Shown: positions 7,332 to 15,932, counted from the stretch's first letter. The stretch: DNA of 64,000 nucleotides from Sphingomonas sp. Leaf357 (GCF_001423845.1 NZ_LMPM01000002.1:1-64000); one strand, 5' to 3'. Made by a program: numbers and translations. The notes: generated by a model from the letters alone, not told the origin.

Positions 7332-8609
7332 TCACTTGCCGTCCAGCCCGGCCACCGTGGCCGTCGTCGGCGCTTCGCCCTTCATCGCCGCCGCGACGCG
7401 CTCCGCGCCTTCCATCACGCGCAGTACGTTGCCGCGCGCCAGCTTCGCCAGATCGACGTCGCTCCAGCCGCGCCGGGCCAGTTCGGCGAAAAGAGCGGGA
7501 TAGGTCTCGACCCCGCTCAGGCCCTGCGGCACTTCCTCCACCCCGTCGAAATCGGACCCGATGCCGACAGCATCGTGCCCGGCCACCTTCGCGACGTGAT
7601 CGATATGGTCCGCGACCTCGGACAGCGTGACCGCCGGCTTGGGGTGCGCCTTTTCCCACTCGGCCAGCGCCGCCTTGGCGCGGTCGGGCTGGCCGATATA
7701 CAGGCCGCCGAAGGGCGGCTTGTTGTAGCTGGCGATCTCGCCGTTGCGCGCGGCTTCCCAGCGGCGGCGCGCGTCGGAGACGTAGCTGGGCGCGTAATCG
7801 ACCATCACCACGCCCTTGTTCGCCGCGACCTGCTTCAGCACCGCGTCGGACACGTTGCGCGGATGATCGTTCACCGCGCGTGCGCCGGAGTGCGAGAAGA
7901 TCACCGGCGCCTTCGTCACGCGCAGCGCATCCAGCATCGTGCCTTCGCTGACATGGCTGAGATCGACCAGCATGCCGAGCCGGTTAAGTTCGCGCACCAC
8001 CGCCTCGCCGAACTTGGTGAGCCCGCCATGCTGCGGATCATCGGTCGCCGAATCCGCCCAGGAGATCGTGCGCGAATGCGTCAGCGTCAGGTACGACGCG
8101 CCGAGTGCGCGATAGGCGCGCAGCACGGTAAACTGCCCGTCGATCTGCCCCCCGCCCTCGACGCCGAGCATCGAGGCGATCCTGCCCTGCGCCTGGATAC
8201 GCCGCACGTCCGCCGCCGTCACCGCCGGCTCGAATACATTGGGATAGCGGCGGAAGATGTCGTGCATCAGCCCGATCTGCTCGAGCGTCTGTTCGACCTG
8301 TTCCGGCCCGGGCAATTTGGCGTCGACCCAGACCGACCAGAATTGCCCGCCGACGTGCCCGGCGCGCAGCCGGGTGATATCGGTGTGATACTTCGCCGGG
8401 TCGAGCCTGGTCAGGTCCATCGTCCAGCGCGCGTCGCCGGCCTTGCCGACAAGGGTTTCGGCCCAGTCGTTGTGACCGTCGATCACCGGGTTCGCCTTCA
8501 GCACGCGCTCGACGCGGGCCTTGATCACGGCGTCCCCCGCCGTCGAACGATCTTCGGGCGCGGCGGCGAGGAGCAGCGGCGCGAGGGCGAACAGGAGAAC
8601 TGGCTTCAT
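7332..8609 (-). CDS. membrane dipeptidase, peptidase M19 family
   Basis: 425 residues from the ATG at 8609; another ATG lies 12 bases upstream. A signal peptide MKPVLLFALAPLLLAAA is followed by the renal-dipeptidase fold. Zinc-binding and active-site motifs are visible in order: DGHNDWAE, MLGVEGG, LVDLSHVSEGTM and VIFSHSGARAV, then GIGSDFDG near the C-terminus. These enzymes cleave dipeptides, including D-containing ones, in the periplasm. The gene is followed closely by the TetR stop on the other strand and preceded by the metallophosphoesterase on the same strand (29-base gap), so the two may be co-transcribed. Confidence 0.9.
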   Translation of the reverse strand: MKPVLLFALAPLLLAAAPEDRSTAGDAVIKARVERVLKANPVIDGHNDWAETLVGKAGDARWTMDLTRLDPAKYHTDITRLRAGHVGGQFWSVWVDAKLPGPEQVEQTLEQIGLMHDIFRRYPNVFEPAVTAADVRRIQAQGRIASMLGVEGGGQIDGQFTVLRAYRALGASYLTLTHSRTISWADSATDDPQHGGLTKFGEAVVRELNRLGMLVDLSHVSEGTMLDALRVTKAPVIFSHSGARAVNDHPRNVSDAVLKQVAANKGVVMVDYAPSYVSDARRRWEAARNGEIASYNKPPFGGLYIGQPDRAKAALAEWEKAHPKPAVTLSEVADHIDHVAKVAGHDAVGIGSDFDGVEEVPQGLSGVETYPALFAELARRGWSDVDLAKLARGNVLRVMEGAERVAAAMKGEAPTTATVAGLDGK

Positions 8610-8638
8610 GCACGCCAGCATAGCCGCACGGACACCGC

Positions 8639-9409
8639 CTACAAGGCCTCGACATGCTCCCGGGGCAGGATCGTGTCTGGCCCCGGCCCGAACGTCCGCA
8701 GCTTCACGTCGAACGCGCCATCGGCGATGCGGATCTCGTTGAACGACGGCGGCATCTCGCGCGTGCGTTCGGACAAGGTGCCCGCGCCGATCATCCGCAG
8801 CGGGCGACCTGACACCTCATGCACGATATCGAACGGATCGTGGACATGCCCGGTGAGCACCGCCACCGCGCCGGCTTCGGCGAGTGCGGCGAACGCCTGC
8901 GGCCCGTGCCGCGTGTCCGACGTCGCCTGCGTTTCCGCCTCGATCAGCGGATGATGACAGGCGACGAACACCTGCGATCCGGCCGGCGCGGCCGCGATCC
9001 CCTTCAGGGTCTTGCGCAACTGATGGCTGGAGACATAGCCCTTGGACCAGTTGCGGAACTGGAAGCGAACCGTGGTGACCAGCGGCACGATCGCCACGCC
9101 GGGCAGATCGAGCGGCCGTTCGATCATGCGTTCGATCTTGTGGTAGCGGTGGTAGGGGCGAAGAAACCGCCGGAACAGGTTCCACAGCGGCAGATCGTGG
9201 TTGCCGACCTCCACCGTCACCGGCACGTCTAGCCGTTGCAGCCAGGCAAGTCCGGCATCGAATTCGGCCGACCGCGCGCGCATCGTCAGATCGCCGGTCA
9301 TCACCACGGCGTCGGGCCGCTCGGCCTTCACCAGCGCCTCGAACCACGCCACCGCCGCACGATTCTCGCGGCCGAAATGCACATCGCTGACATGGAACAG
9401 GCGGATCAT
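8639..9409 (-). CDS. metallophosphoesterase
   Basis: 256 residues with the five calcineurin-like phosphoesterase blocks in order: DVHFGRE, GDLTMR, GNHDLP, CHHPLIE and GHVHDP. These residues bind two metal ions. The domain fills almost the whole chain, with no signal peptide or membrane segment, so it is likely a cytosolic phosphodiesterase or phosphatase. The substrate cannot be inferred. The dipeptidase gene follows on the same strand. A long palindromic repeat lies upstream. Confidence 0.88.
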   Translation of the reverse strand: MIRLFHVSDVHFGRENRAAVAWFEALVKAERPDAVVMTGDLTMRARSAEFDAGLAWLQRLDVPVTVEVGNHDLPLWNLFRRFLRPYHRYHKIERMIERPLDLPGVAIVPLVTTVRFQFRNWSKGYVSSHQLRKTLKGIAAAPAGSQVFVACHHPLIEAETQATSDTRHGPQAFAALAEAGAVAVLTGHVHDPFDIVHEVSGRPLRMIGAGTLSERTREMPPSFNEIRIADGAFDVKLRTFGPGPDTILPREHVEAL

Positions 9410-9446
9410 GCGAGGTCGAACGCGTAACTTGGGGGAAAGTCCCGTG

Positions 9447-9636
9447 CCAGGGCCCGTCCAACATTCATTGCCTTGGTGGGTTTATCCCAAATTTCCCGTC
9501 ACCCCGGACGTGTTCCGGGGTCCACCGTGCCGCGAACTCGGCAGTCGCACCATTGTTCGTTTCGAAAGCCGCGTGGTGGACCCCGGAACACGTCCGGGGT
9601 GACGGTTCTATCGGGGAAACCGCTCTCAAAACCGTC
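9447..9636. repeat. composite repeat with nested family-A palindrome
   Basis: The outer sequence (CCAGGGCC at 9447, AAATTTCCCGT at 9489-9499, ACCGCTCTCAAAA near 9620) matches 11251-11328, where the palindrome is absent. The inner unit at 9497-9604 has two perfectly complementary 30-base arms (9497-9526 and 9575-9604) starting CGTCACCCCGGACGTG. It occupies the gap downstream of the PiuC-like gene and could act as a transcript-stabilising hairpin or attenuator. Confidence 0.8.
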
Positions 9637-9659
9637 GAAAAACGGAATAGCGGTTCCGC

Positions 9660-10343
9660 CTAGACGTCGGCCCAGCGGCGCAGGAGATTGTGGTAGACGC
9701 CTGTGAGCTGCACCACCGCCGCATCCCCCTGCCCCTGCGTCGCCGCGACCGATTGCACGGCGGAATCGAGATCGAACAGGATGCGGCGAGCGCCATCGTC
9801 GCGCACCATCGACTGGATCCAGAAGAAGCTGGCGGTGCGCGTGCCGCGCGTGACGGGCTCGACGCGGTGCAAGCTGGAGGCGGGATAGAGCAGCATGTGG
9901 CCGGCGGGCAGCTTGACCGATTGCACGCCGAACCGGTCCTCGACCACCAGTTCGCCGCCGTCATACGCCTCCGGCGGTTCGAGGAAGAGCGTCGCCGACA
10001 GGTCGCTGCGGATGCGGAAATCGCTGCCGCGCCGGATGCGGATCGCATTGTCGACATGCATGCCGAACGCCTGGCCGCCGGCATAGCGGTTGAACAAAGG
10101 CGGGAACACCTTGAGCGGCAAGGCGGCGGCGACGAACAGCGGCGCGGCGGACAGCGCATCGAGCACCAGATGGCCCGCGCGCCTGGCGGCATCCGAATCC
10201 TCCGGCAATTGTTCGTTGCGCTTGGCCAGCGCGCTCTGCGCGCCGGACGTGGCGTTGCCGTCGATCCAGTCGGCGGCATCGATCAGCGCGCGGATGCGAG
10301 CGACGCCGTCGGCGTCCAGCACATCGGGGATGGAGATCATCAT
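9660..10343 (-). CDS. piuC: PKHD-type Fe(II)/2-oxoglutarate oxygenase (PiuC/YbiX-like)
   Basis: 227 residues from the ATG at 10343. The stop of the upstream Sel1 gene overlaps this start (ATGA), so translation is coupled. The double-stranded beta-helix shows the metal triad as HVD ([10 protein letters not shown]) and a later His in [14 protein letters not shown], with the following Arg able to bind 2-oxoglutarate. PiuC/YbiX proteins are iron-responsive prolyl-hydroxylase-like enzymes regularly encoded beside Fiu/PiuA catecholate-siderophore receptors; their substrate is not established. The same arrangement is seen here, with a Sel1 protein between. The family call is strong. Confidence 0.88.
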   Translation of the reverse strand: MMISIPDVLDADGVARIRALIDAADWIDGNATSGAQSALAKRNEQLPEDSDAARRAGHLVLDALSAAPLFVAAALPLKVFPPLFNRYAGGQAFGMHVDNAIRIRRGSDFRIRSDLSATLFLEPPEAYDGGELVVEDRFGVQSVKLPAGHMLLYPASSLHRVEPVTRGTRTASFFWIQSMVRDDGARRILFDLDSAVQSVAATQGQGDAAVVQLTGVYHNLLRRWADV

Positions 10344-11086
10344 CGCACGCCGCTCCTGAGTGCCGCGACGCCGTCCGTGGCGAAGCGCGCGATCCCGCAG
10401 GCCGTCAGCCACGCCGCGGCCTTTTCGACGAAGGCCGGCGTCGCCGTCTCGCCGATACGGCCGAGCCAGGTCAGCGCCTCATCGATCCGCCCAGCGTCGC
10501 CGAGCATCCGGGCATGATTGAACTGGCCGCGAAAATCGCCGCCTTCCGCCGCCCGTCTATAACAATCGGCAGCGGTCGCCATATCGCGCGCCACCACCCA
10601 GCCATCCTCGTGAAAGCTGCCGACGAAGTTGATCGCCTTGGCCCCGGCCAGACCGGAGCCCGACGCCGCCGCCTTGCGGAGCCAGTCGAGCGCCGCCGCC
10701 CGGTCTTCCGCCACGCCGTCGCCGAGCGCCAGCAGGGTCGCGTAATTGTACATCGCCCAATCGAGCCCCTGCTCCGCCGCGATACGATAGCATTCCGCCG
10801 CTCGCGCCTTGTCCGGCGCGGTGCCCCAGCCGAGATCGTAGCACCGCCCGACCATGTTGAGCGCCATCACATGATGCTGCGCCGCCGCCCTGGTGAACCA
10901 GCCGAGCGCGGCACGCGGATCCGCCGCGACGCCAGCGCCGTCGAGCAACATCTGCCCGTAGACCGCCTGCGCTTCGGCCAGGCCGGCCTCCGCCCCCGCT
11001 CGCACCAGCGCCGCCCGCTCCTCCGGCGAACCGGAGAGGCGGGCGGCGATTGCGTCGGGACTGAGCGTATCGAGGTCGATCGTCAT
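10340..11086 (-). CDS. Sel1-repeat (TPR-like) protein
   Basis: 248 residues built of consecutive Sel1-like repeats, for example [54 protein letters not shown] and [26 protein letters not shown]. These form an alpha-solenoid used for protein-protein contacts. There is no signal peptide. It sits between the siderophore receptor and the PiuC-like enzyme, an arrangement shared by other Fiu-type iron operons. A scaffolding role in that system is inferred. The stop overlaps the next start by four bases. Confidence 0.85.
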   Translation of the reverse strand: MTIDLDTLSPDAIAARLSGSPEERAALVRAGAEAGLAEAQAVYGQMLLDGAGVAADPRAALGWFTRAAAQHHVMALNMVGRCYDLGWGTAPDKARAAECYRIAAEQGLDWAMYNYATLLALGDGVAEDRAAALDWLRKAAASGSGLAGAKAINFVGSFHEDGWVVARDMATAADCYRRAAEGGDFRGQFNHARMLGDAGRIDEALTWLGRIGETATPAFVEKAAAWLTACGIARFATDGVAALRSGVR

Positions 11087-11111
11087 CCGGTCCTTCAGAA
11101 CTTTCCGTTGC

Positions 11112-11254
11112 CTAGACTCGTTTTAGATCAGGTCGAACCATTCCTCCGTTCGCTTCGAGCGACGTCGAGGAGCCAGTCCCCGACCAGTGTTTCCCGACTT
11201 CGCTCGAAACGAACGGAAAATCGGACGCGCAAACCAGATCGAGAACGAGTCCAG
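11112..11254. repeat. MITE-like element with terminal inverted repeats
   Basis: The left end CTAGACTCGTTTTAGATC at 11112 and the complement of the right end, CTGGACTCGTTCTCGATC, match at 15 of 18 positions. Inside lies a second inverted pair (CCGTTCGCTTCGAGCGA and its diverged complement near 11200-11218). The left inner flank AGGTCGAACCATTCCTCC resembles that of the 171-bp elements at 17595 and 26455. No coding frame is present. It is immediately followed by the copy of the composite repeat that lacks the palindrome. Confidence 0.6.
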
Positions 11255-11328
11255 GGCCAAACCACAGTCGTTGTCGTGATGGGTTTTATCGCAAATTTCC
11301 CGTGGCGGAACCGCTCTCAAAAGCCGTC
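11251..11328. repeat. composite repeat, copy without inner palindrome
   Basis: Matches the flanks of the 9447-9636 repeat (CCAGGGCC, then TGGGTTTTATCGCAAATTTC, then ACCGCTCTCAAAA and CCGTC) but lacks the roughly 120-base palindromic insert. It lies just before the 3' end of the siderophore receptor gene. Confidence 0.6.
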
Positions 11329-11351
11329 TGACAATTGAACGGCGATCCGTC

Positions 11352-13871
11352 CTAGAATTTGACCGCCACCGTGCCGAACACGGTACGGCCCGGCGCGATC
11401 GTCGCATAGTGGCTGGAATATGCCTGCGAGAAATACACCTTGTCGGTCAAGTTCTGCGCATTGATGCTGAGCGAGACAGTATCGGTGACGCGATAGCTCG
11501 CCCGCGCATCGAAACGCCAGTAGCTGGGCACTTCGCGGGTAAGCAGCTTGGTCGCTGCGTTGATCGTCACCACGCCCGCCGCATTCTGAGTCGCGCTGCG
11601 GTTGTCGGAATAGCCGCCGATCTGCTTGTCCATGTAGATCGCGGTGCCGCCGATCTGAAGGCGCGGCGTGACATCCAGATTGCTCGTCATCGTGAAGCTG
11701 TTCCTGGCCGTCTGGGGCACCTGCTTGCCGTTGCTGACCGACGGCACGTAGACGACCTGCGCGGCGCGATCGGTGATCACGACACCGCCCACCGTCCGCG
11801 TAAGTGCGGGTGCGGTCAGCGCGCTGTTGCCGGCATCGATGATCTTCGGGTCGAGATGCGTGTAGCCGCCGAACACCGTCCAGCCGGGCAGGATCGTGCC
11901 GCTGACGTTCAGCTCCACGCCACGAATGCGCGTCCGGCCGAGAAAGGCGACGGTATTGGCATCGACCTGCGTACGGGCATTGGTGATGTCCGTCTGGAAC
12001 ACCGCGGCCCCCAGCTGCAGACGCTCGCCGAACAGGCTCGCCTTGGCCCCGACCTCATAGCTCTTGGTCTTCTGCACCTTGAGCTGGTCGAGCAGGTTCT
12101 GCGTCGTCGTGGTGGTCGGCAGCGCATTGCCTTCCTGCCCTTCGCCGAGCAGGGCGTTGGGCGGAGTCGCGGCGGTGGCGTAGCTGGCGTAGAGGCTGGT
12201 GTCCTTGGTCGGCTTGAACACCGCCCCCGCCTGCCAGTTGAACAGTTCGTCCACCCGCGACACGGGCTGCAGCCCGGCGGAGATCGGCACGGTCAGCTTC
12301 GACTGGAAGCGATCGTAGCGCGCGCCGAGGTTGACGATCAGCGCCGGTACGATCGTGATCGAATCGAACGCATAGACCGCGCGGGTATTGGCGTCGTTCT
12401 GCGTCTCGCCGGCGGTGCCGATCTTGGCGATCGGCGTCTGCACGGTGGACGTGTCGCTGACGTAATTGACCCACGGATCGCTCGGATTGGGATTGAACAG
12501 ATCGGTGCAGTTGTAGCGCGCCACGGTCGAGGTGTTGCAGCGCGGTGCCGCGGTCGCTCCGGTCGCCAGCACGAAGGTGCCGCGCCGGGTCTTCTCCCAG
12601 GCGAATTCGGTGCCGACCGAGAAGCTGTGCTCGATCGCGCCGGTGCTGAACTTGCCGAACAGATCGGTCTGGTCGATTAGGCTCTCGCTATAGCCGTAGC
12701 GGGTGTTGGCGCGGCGCCAGACATAGCCGCCGGTGAACAGATCGCCGCGCGTGCCCGCCGCGCCGGTGGTCGGGTTGGTCGCCGCCGTGCCGTAGACGTT
12801 GCCCTGCGTATCGTCCGGCTGGGTGTAGATATAGGCCTGGTAATTGTGGCTGTAGCGCGCGGTGTTGCGCAGCGTGACACCGCCGAAATCATGCTCGGCG
12901 CGCACCGTCACCTGATGCGTCCTGGCGTCGCGGAAGTCGCGATCCTCGAGCCCGTAGAAGGTGTCGCGCGCGACGACGCCGGTGCGGCCGCCCGCCGTGG
13001 TGATCTGGCCGATCGCCGGAAGCGAAGCGATGTTGCCGGTGCCCGGCGCGTTGCCGATCGTGTAGAGATACGGAATGCCGCTGTCGGGCAGCTCGTGGCT
13101 TTCGAGATAATAATAGCCGACCGTCAGCCGGGTCGGCGTGCCGAGGCCGAGCGTCACCGACGGCGCCACGCCCCAGCGCCGCGAATAGATCGCGTCGCGC
13201 CCGGCGACGTCCTGATCGTGCCACGCGCCCGAGACGCGGAAGGCGGCGATCTCCGACAGTTTGAGGTTCAGATCGCCGGAGACGCGCTTGAAATCGGCCT
13301 CGCCATAGCTGCCGCTGACCGACCCGAACGTGCCGAGCTGCGGCTGCTTCGACAGGATGTTGATCGTGCCGCCGGCGCTGCCGCGCCCGCCCAGCGTCGA
13401 ATCCGATCCGCGCACGACCTGCACGGATTCGATCGCGAAGACCTCGCGGCTCTGCGAGGCGAGATCGCGCACGCTGTCGACATAGATGCTGCCCTGGCTG
13501 TCGAAGCCGCGGATGAACGGACGGTCGCCGATCGGGTTGCCGCCCTCCGCCGCGCCGAAGGTGATGCCCGGCACGGTGCGCAGCGCATCCTGCAGATTGA
13601 CCGAGCCGGTCTGTTCGATGATCTCCTTGGGCAGCACGATCACCGAGCGCGGGGTGTTGACGATCGGCGCGACGTCCTTGGCCTGGCGCTGCTCCCGCAC
13701 CCGCTGGCCGTTGACCAGAATGTCCTGATCGCCGGCGTCCGAGGTATCGACCGGGCCTGTGGCGTCGGCGGGATCGGCGGCCCAGGCGGCACCGCCGGCG
13801 AACGCGCCGACGCACGACATGGCGAGAAAGGCCGGCTTGATGACCGATGCCCGGCGATTGGACGTGCTCAC
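11352..13871 (-). CDS. TonB-dependent siderophore receptor (Fiu/PiuA-like)
   Basis: 839 residues from a GTG at 13871, chosen because AAAGGGGG lies just upstream and a signal peptide (KPAFLAMSCVGAFAGGAAWA) follows. Next come a plug domain (TPRSVIVLPKEIIEQTG, ALRTVPGITFGAAEGG, FIRGFDSQGSIYVDSVRDL, VQVVRGSDSTLGGRGSAGG) and a 22-strand barrel ending in aromatic VAVKF. Such receptors import ferric siderophores using TonB energy. The plug wording SQSREVFAIESVQVVRGS is typical of the Fiu catecholate group. Two Fur-box-like sites lie upstream, and the Sel1 and PiuC-like genes follow, giving an iron-repressed operon. The actual siderophore is unknown. Confidence 0.92.
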   Translation of the reverse strand: MSTSNRRASVIKPAFLAMSCVGAFAGGAAWAADPADATGPVDTSDAGDQDILVNGQRVREQRQAKDVAPIVNTPRSVIVLPKEIIEQTGSVNLQDALRTVPGITFGAAEGGNPIGDRPFIRGFDSQGSIYVDSVRDLASQSREVFAIESVQVVRGSDSTLGGRGSAGGTINILSKQPQLGTFGSVSGSYGEADFKRVSGDLNLKLSEIAAFRVSGAWHDQDVAGRDAIYSRRWGVAPSVTLGLGTPTRLTVGYYYLESHELPDSGIPYLYTIGNAPGTGNIASLPAIGQITTAGGRTGVVARDTFYGLEDRDFRDARTHQVTVRAEHDFGGVTLRNTARYSHNYQAYIYTQPDDTQGNVYGTAATNPTTGAAGTRGDLFTGGYVWRRANTRYGYSESLIDQTDLFGKFSTGAIEHSFSVGTEFAWEKTRRGTFVLATGATAAPRCNTSTVARYNCTDLFNPNPSDPWVNYVSDTSTVQTPIAKIGTAGETQNDANTRAVYAFDSITIVPALIVNLGARYDRFQSKLTVPISAGLQPVSRVDELFNWQAGAVFKPTKDTSLYASYATAATPPNALLGEGQEGNALPTTTTTQNLLDQLKVQKTKSYEVGAKASLFGERLQLGAAVFQTDITNARTQVDANTVAFLGRTRIRGVELNVSGTILPGWTVFGGYTHLDPKIIDAGNSALTAPALTRTVGGVVITDRAAQVVYVPSVSNGKQVPQTARNSFTMTSNLDVTPRLQIGGTAIYMDKQIGGYSDNRSATQNAAGVVTINAATKLLTREVPSYWRFDARASYRVTDTVSLSINAQNLTDKVYFSQAYSSHYATIAPGRTVFGTVAVKF

Positions 13872-13906
13872 GAATGATCCCCCTTTTGGTGTTGCAGGCC
13901 GGCTAT

Positions 13907-13921
13907 TGCGAGTCACTCTCA
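13907..13921. promoter_or_regulatory. Fur-box-like site 1
   Basis: TGCGAGTCACTCTCA is a 7-1-7 inverted repeat close to the TGAGAATNATTCTCA form of the Fur box. It lies 36 bases upstream of the receptor GTG. Its right arm pairs with the left arm of site 2 in the same pattern. Confidence 0.6.
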
Positions 13922-13934
13922 TTGTCAACGCTAT

Positions 13935-13949
13935 TGAGACTAACTCGCA
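13935..13949. promoter_or_regulatory. Fur-box-like site 2
   Basis: TGAGACTAACTCGCA is the second 7-1-7 repeat, the mirror of site 1 in its arm sequence, with centres 28 bp apart. Two in-register sites fit cooperative iron-dependent repression of the receptor operon. Confidence 0.6.
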
Positions 13950-14020
13950 CTTTTGATTATCGGCCGGTGTTGCCGGCGCGGAGGGTTGCGCGGCGCGGCC
14001 GATCGCGGCAGCGCGGGCGC

Positions 14021-14281
14021 ATGGACCTCGACGCACTGCTGCAGCATTATTTCGACACCACCGACCTAGAGACGCTGGACGAGACCGCGTTCGCGCGCGG
14101 GGTGGAACGGCTCGGTACCGCGTTCGGCCTGGAACGCGAGCCCGGCCGGCGCTTCGCGCTCTGGTCGCTGCTCCACACGCTCGGCGATGCGCCCGATCCG
14201 GCGGTCGCGTTCGAGGATCCGCAGGAACGCCGCGCGGCGCAGGCCTATGCCAGCGTCGCCAGCCGGGCGACCGAGCGCTGA
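14021..14281 (+). CDS. conserved small protein of unknown function
   Basis: 86 residues starting MDLDALLQHYFDTTDLETLDE and ending VASRATER. It is helical and acidic in the N-terminal half, with no signal or membrane segment. Its stop (TGA at 14279-14281) overlaps the presumed CTG start of the downstream DNA glycosylase gene by the CTGA tetranucleotide, so it is probably the first gene of a two-gene operon with translational coupling. I recall similar short proteins in sphingomonads but no function. Confidence 0.6.
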   Translation: MDLDALLQHYFDTTDLETLDETAFARGVERLGTAFGLEREPGRRFALWSLLHTLGDAPDPAVAFEDPQERRAAQAYASVASRATER

Positions 14282-15462
14282 TCGAGACGCTCACCCTGCC
14301 CCAGGCACGGCGGATCGCGCTCGCCGCGCAGGGCTTCGGCGCGGCGCATCCGGCGCGCGTGACGCAGGGGCACATGCGGCGGACGATCGACCGGCTTTCG
14401 CTGCACCAGATCGACAGCGTCAACGTGCTGGCGCGGGCGCATTACCTGCCGGCATTCTCGCGCCTCGGCGGCTACGACCGCGGCTTGCTGGAGGCGGCCG
14501 CCTGGGGGCGCAGGCCGGAGCGGCGGCTGTTCGAATATTGGGCGCACGAGGCGTCGCTGCTGCCGCTCGATCTCCACCCGCTGCTGCGCTGGCGCATGGC
14601 GCGGGCCGATCGCGGCGAGACCGGCTGGGCGGCGATGCGGCGCTACGCCACCGAAGGCCGGGTGGAGGCGGAGGCGATCCTCGCCCGCATCCGCGCCGAC
14701 GGGCCGCTCGCCGCCTCCGATTTCGAGGAGGGCAAGAGCGGCTCCGGCTGGTGGGCGTGGGGGGACACGAAGCGCGCGCTGGAATGGCTGTTCTGGGCCG
14801 GACACATCACCACCGCGACCCGGCGCAACAGCTTCGAACGGGTCTACGACCTGACCGAGCGCGTGATCCCGCCGGCGATCCTCGCGCTGCCCACACCGGA
14901 CGAGGCCGACGCCCACCGCGCGCTGATCGCCCGCAGCGCCGCCGCGCTCGGCATCGCCACGGAAACCGACCTGCGCGACTATTTCCGCCTCAAGCCCGAC
15001 GACGCGCGGCCGGCGATCGCCGCCCTGGTCGAGGAGGGCGTGCTGATCCCGACCCACGTTGCCGGCTGGCCGAAGATTGCCTATCTCCACCGCGACGCCC
15101 GCCGCCCGCGTCGCATCCAGGGGGCCGCTTTGCTCGCCCCGTTCGACCCGCTGATCTGGGAACGCGCCCGCACCGACCGCCTGTTCGGGTTCCACTATCG
15201 CATCGAGATCTACGTACCGGCCGAGAAGCGCCGCCACGGTTATTACGTCCTGCCCTTCCTGCTCGACGATCGTCTCGTCGCGCGCGTCGATCTCAAGGCC
15301 GATCGCCAGAACGCCCGGCTGATCGCGCAACGCATCGGCCTGGAGCCGCATGCGCCGCCGGAAACGCTGGAACGGCTCCGGCTGGAATTGCGCCGCATGG
15401 CCGACTGGCTCGGGCTGGCGGAGGTGGTGGAGCGGGTGAAGGGAATCGAACCCTCGTCGTAA
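14278..15462 (+). CDS. winged-helix DNA glycosylase, YcaQ/AlkX-like
   Basis: The HTH_42 domain fills the chain. The QΦD catalytic motif of the AlkX/YcaQ branch is present as HQIDSVNV, followed by RAHYLPAFSRLG, LFEYWAHEASLLP and a C-terminal LLAPFDPLIWERAR block. E. coli YcaQ unhooks alkylated bases and interstrand crosslinks. The first GTG is at 14359, but the preceding in-frame codons (LPQARRIALAAQGFG) match the family N-terminus. Translation therefore probably begins at CTG 14278, coupled to the upstream stop, giving 394 residues. The last residues (VKGIEPSS) are encoded inside a tRNA gene on the other strand. Confidence 0.85.
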   Translation: MIETLTLPQARRIALAAQGFGAAHPARVTQGHMRRTIDRLSLHQIDSVNVLARAHYLPAFSRLGGYDRGLLEAAAWGRRPERRLFEYWAHEASLLPLDLHPLLRWRMARADRGETGWAAMRRYATEGRVEAEAILARIRADGPLAASDFEEGKSGSGWWAWGDTKRALEWLFWAGHITTATRRNSFERVYDLTERVIPPAILALPTPDEADAHRALIARSAAALGIATETDLRDYFRLKPDDARPAIAALVEEGVLIPTHVAGWPKIAYLHRDARRPRRIQGAALLAPFDPLIWERARTDRLFGFHYRIEIYVPAEKRRHGYYVLPFLLDDRLVARVDLKADRQNARLIAQRIGLEPHAPPETLERLRLELRRMADWLGLAEVVERVKGIEPSS

Positions 15463-15501
15463 GCTTGGGAAGCTTCTGCTCTACCATTGAGCTACACCCG
15501 C
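15428..15501 (-). tRNA. tRNA-Gly (anticodon CCC)
   Basis: A complete cloverleaf reads on the minus strand: acceptor GCGGGTG pairing with CACCCGC, D-arm GCTC/GAGC, anticodon loop TTCCCAA with anticodon CCC, T-arm GAGGG TTCGATT CCCTT, discriminator T and an encoded CCA. The anticodon stem has one mismatched outer pair. It decodes GGG. The 3' 35 bases overlap the end of the glycosylase gene on the opposite strand. Confidence 0.93.
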
Positions 15502-15571
15502 GAGGCCCCGGTTGGGGCGGAAGCAGCCGATACAGAGGGTCCGGCGCTCGTGCAAGCGCTCTGTCCCGCGC

Positions 15572-15916
15572 TCAGCGATAGTTCTTCGGTACGCCGCTGA
15601 CGTGGAACACGCCGCCGCGCTGCAATTCTATGATGTATTGCGCGCCGCGGTTGCACTCGACCGCCCAGGACGGCTTGCCGTCGATCTTGCCGCGCGACAC
15701 GACGTTGACGATCGACTGGCAGTCGTAATCGGCATCGTTGATCGCGCGGAAGAAGGTGGTGCGCTGCAACGTGGGCAGCAGCGCGGCGATCTTCGCCTCC
15801 ATCGGATCGGGGCCGGCCTCCGCCGCATTCGTCGTGCCACCGCCGCGCGGGGGCGGATCGCCACAGCCGGCGAGCATCGCGCAGCCCAGCAAGAGTCCCG
15901 TGATCGCCTTTCTCAC
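15572..15916 (-). CDS. small lipoprotein
   Basis: 114 residues. A type II signal peptide ends in the lipobox LAGC at residues 15-18, so the protein is lipid-anchored at Cys18. The mature part starts GDPPPRGGG, a flexible linker, and then forms a compact domain (LLPTLQRTTFFRAINDADYDCQSIVNVVSRG) with two further Cys, possibly a disulfide. No family is recognised. It is preceded by the CinA-like gene on the same strand with a 16-base gap, so both may be on one transcript. Confidence 0.7.
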   Translation of the reverse strand: MRKAITGLLLGCAMLAGCGDPPPRGGGTTNAAEAGPDPMEAKIAALLPTLQRTTFFRAINDADYDCQSIVNVVSRGKIDGKPSWAVECNRGAQYIIELQRGGVFHVSGVPKNYR

Positions 15917-15932
15917 ATCCCGTCTCCCAAGA

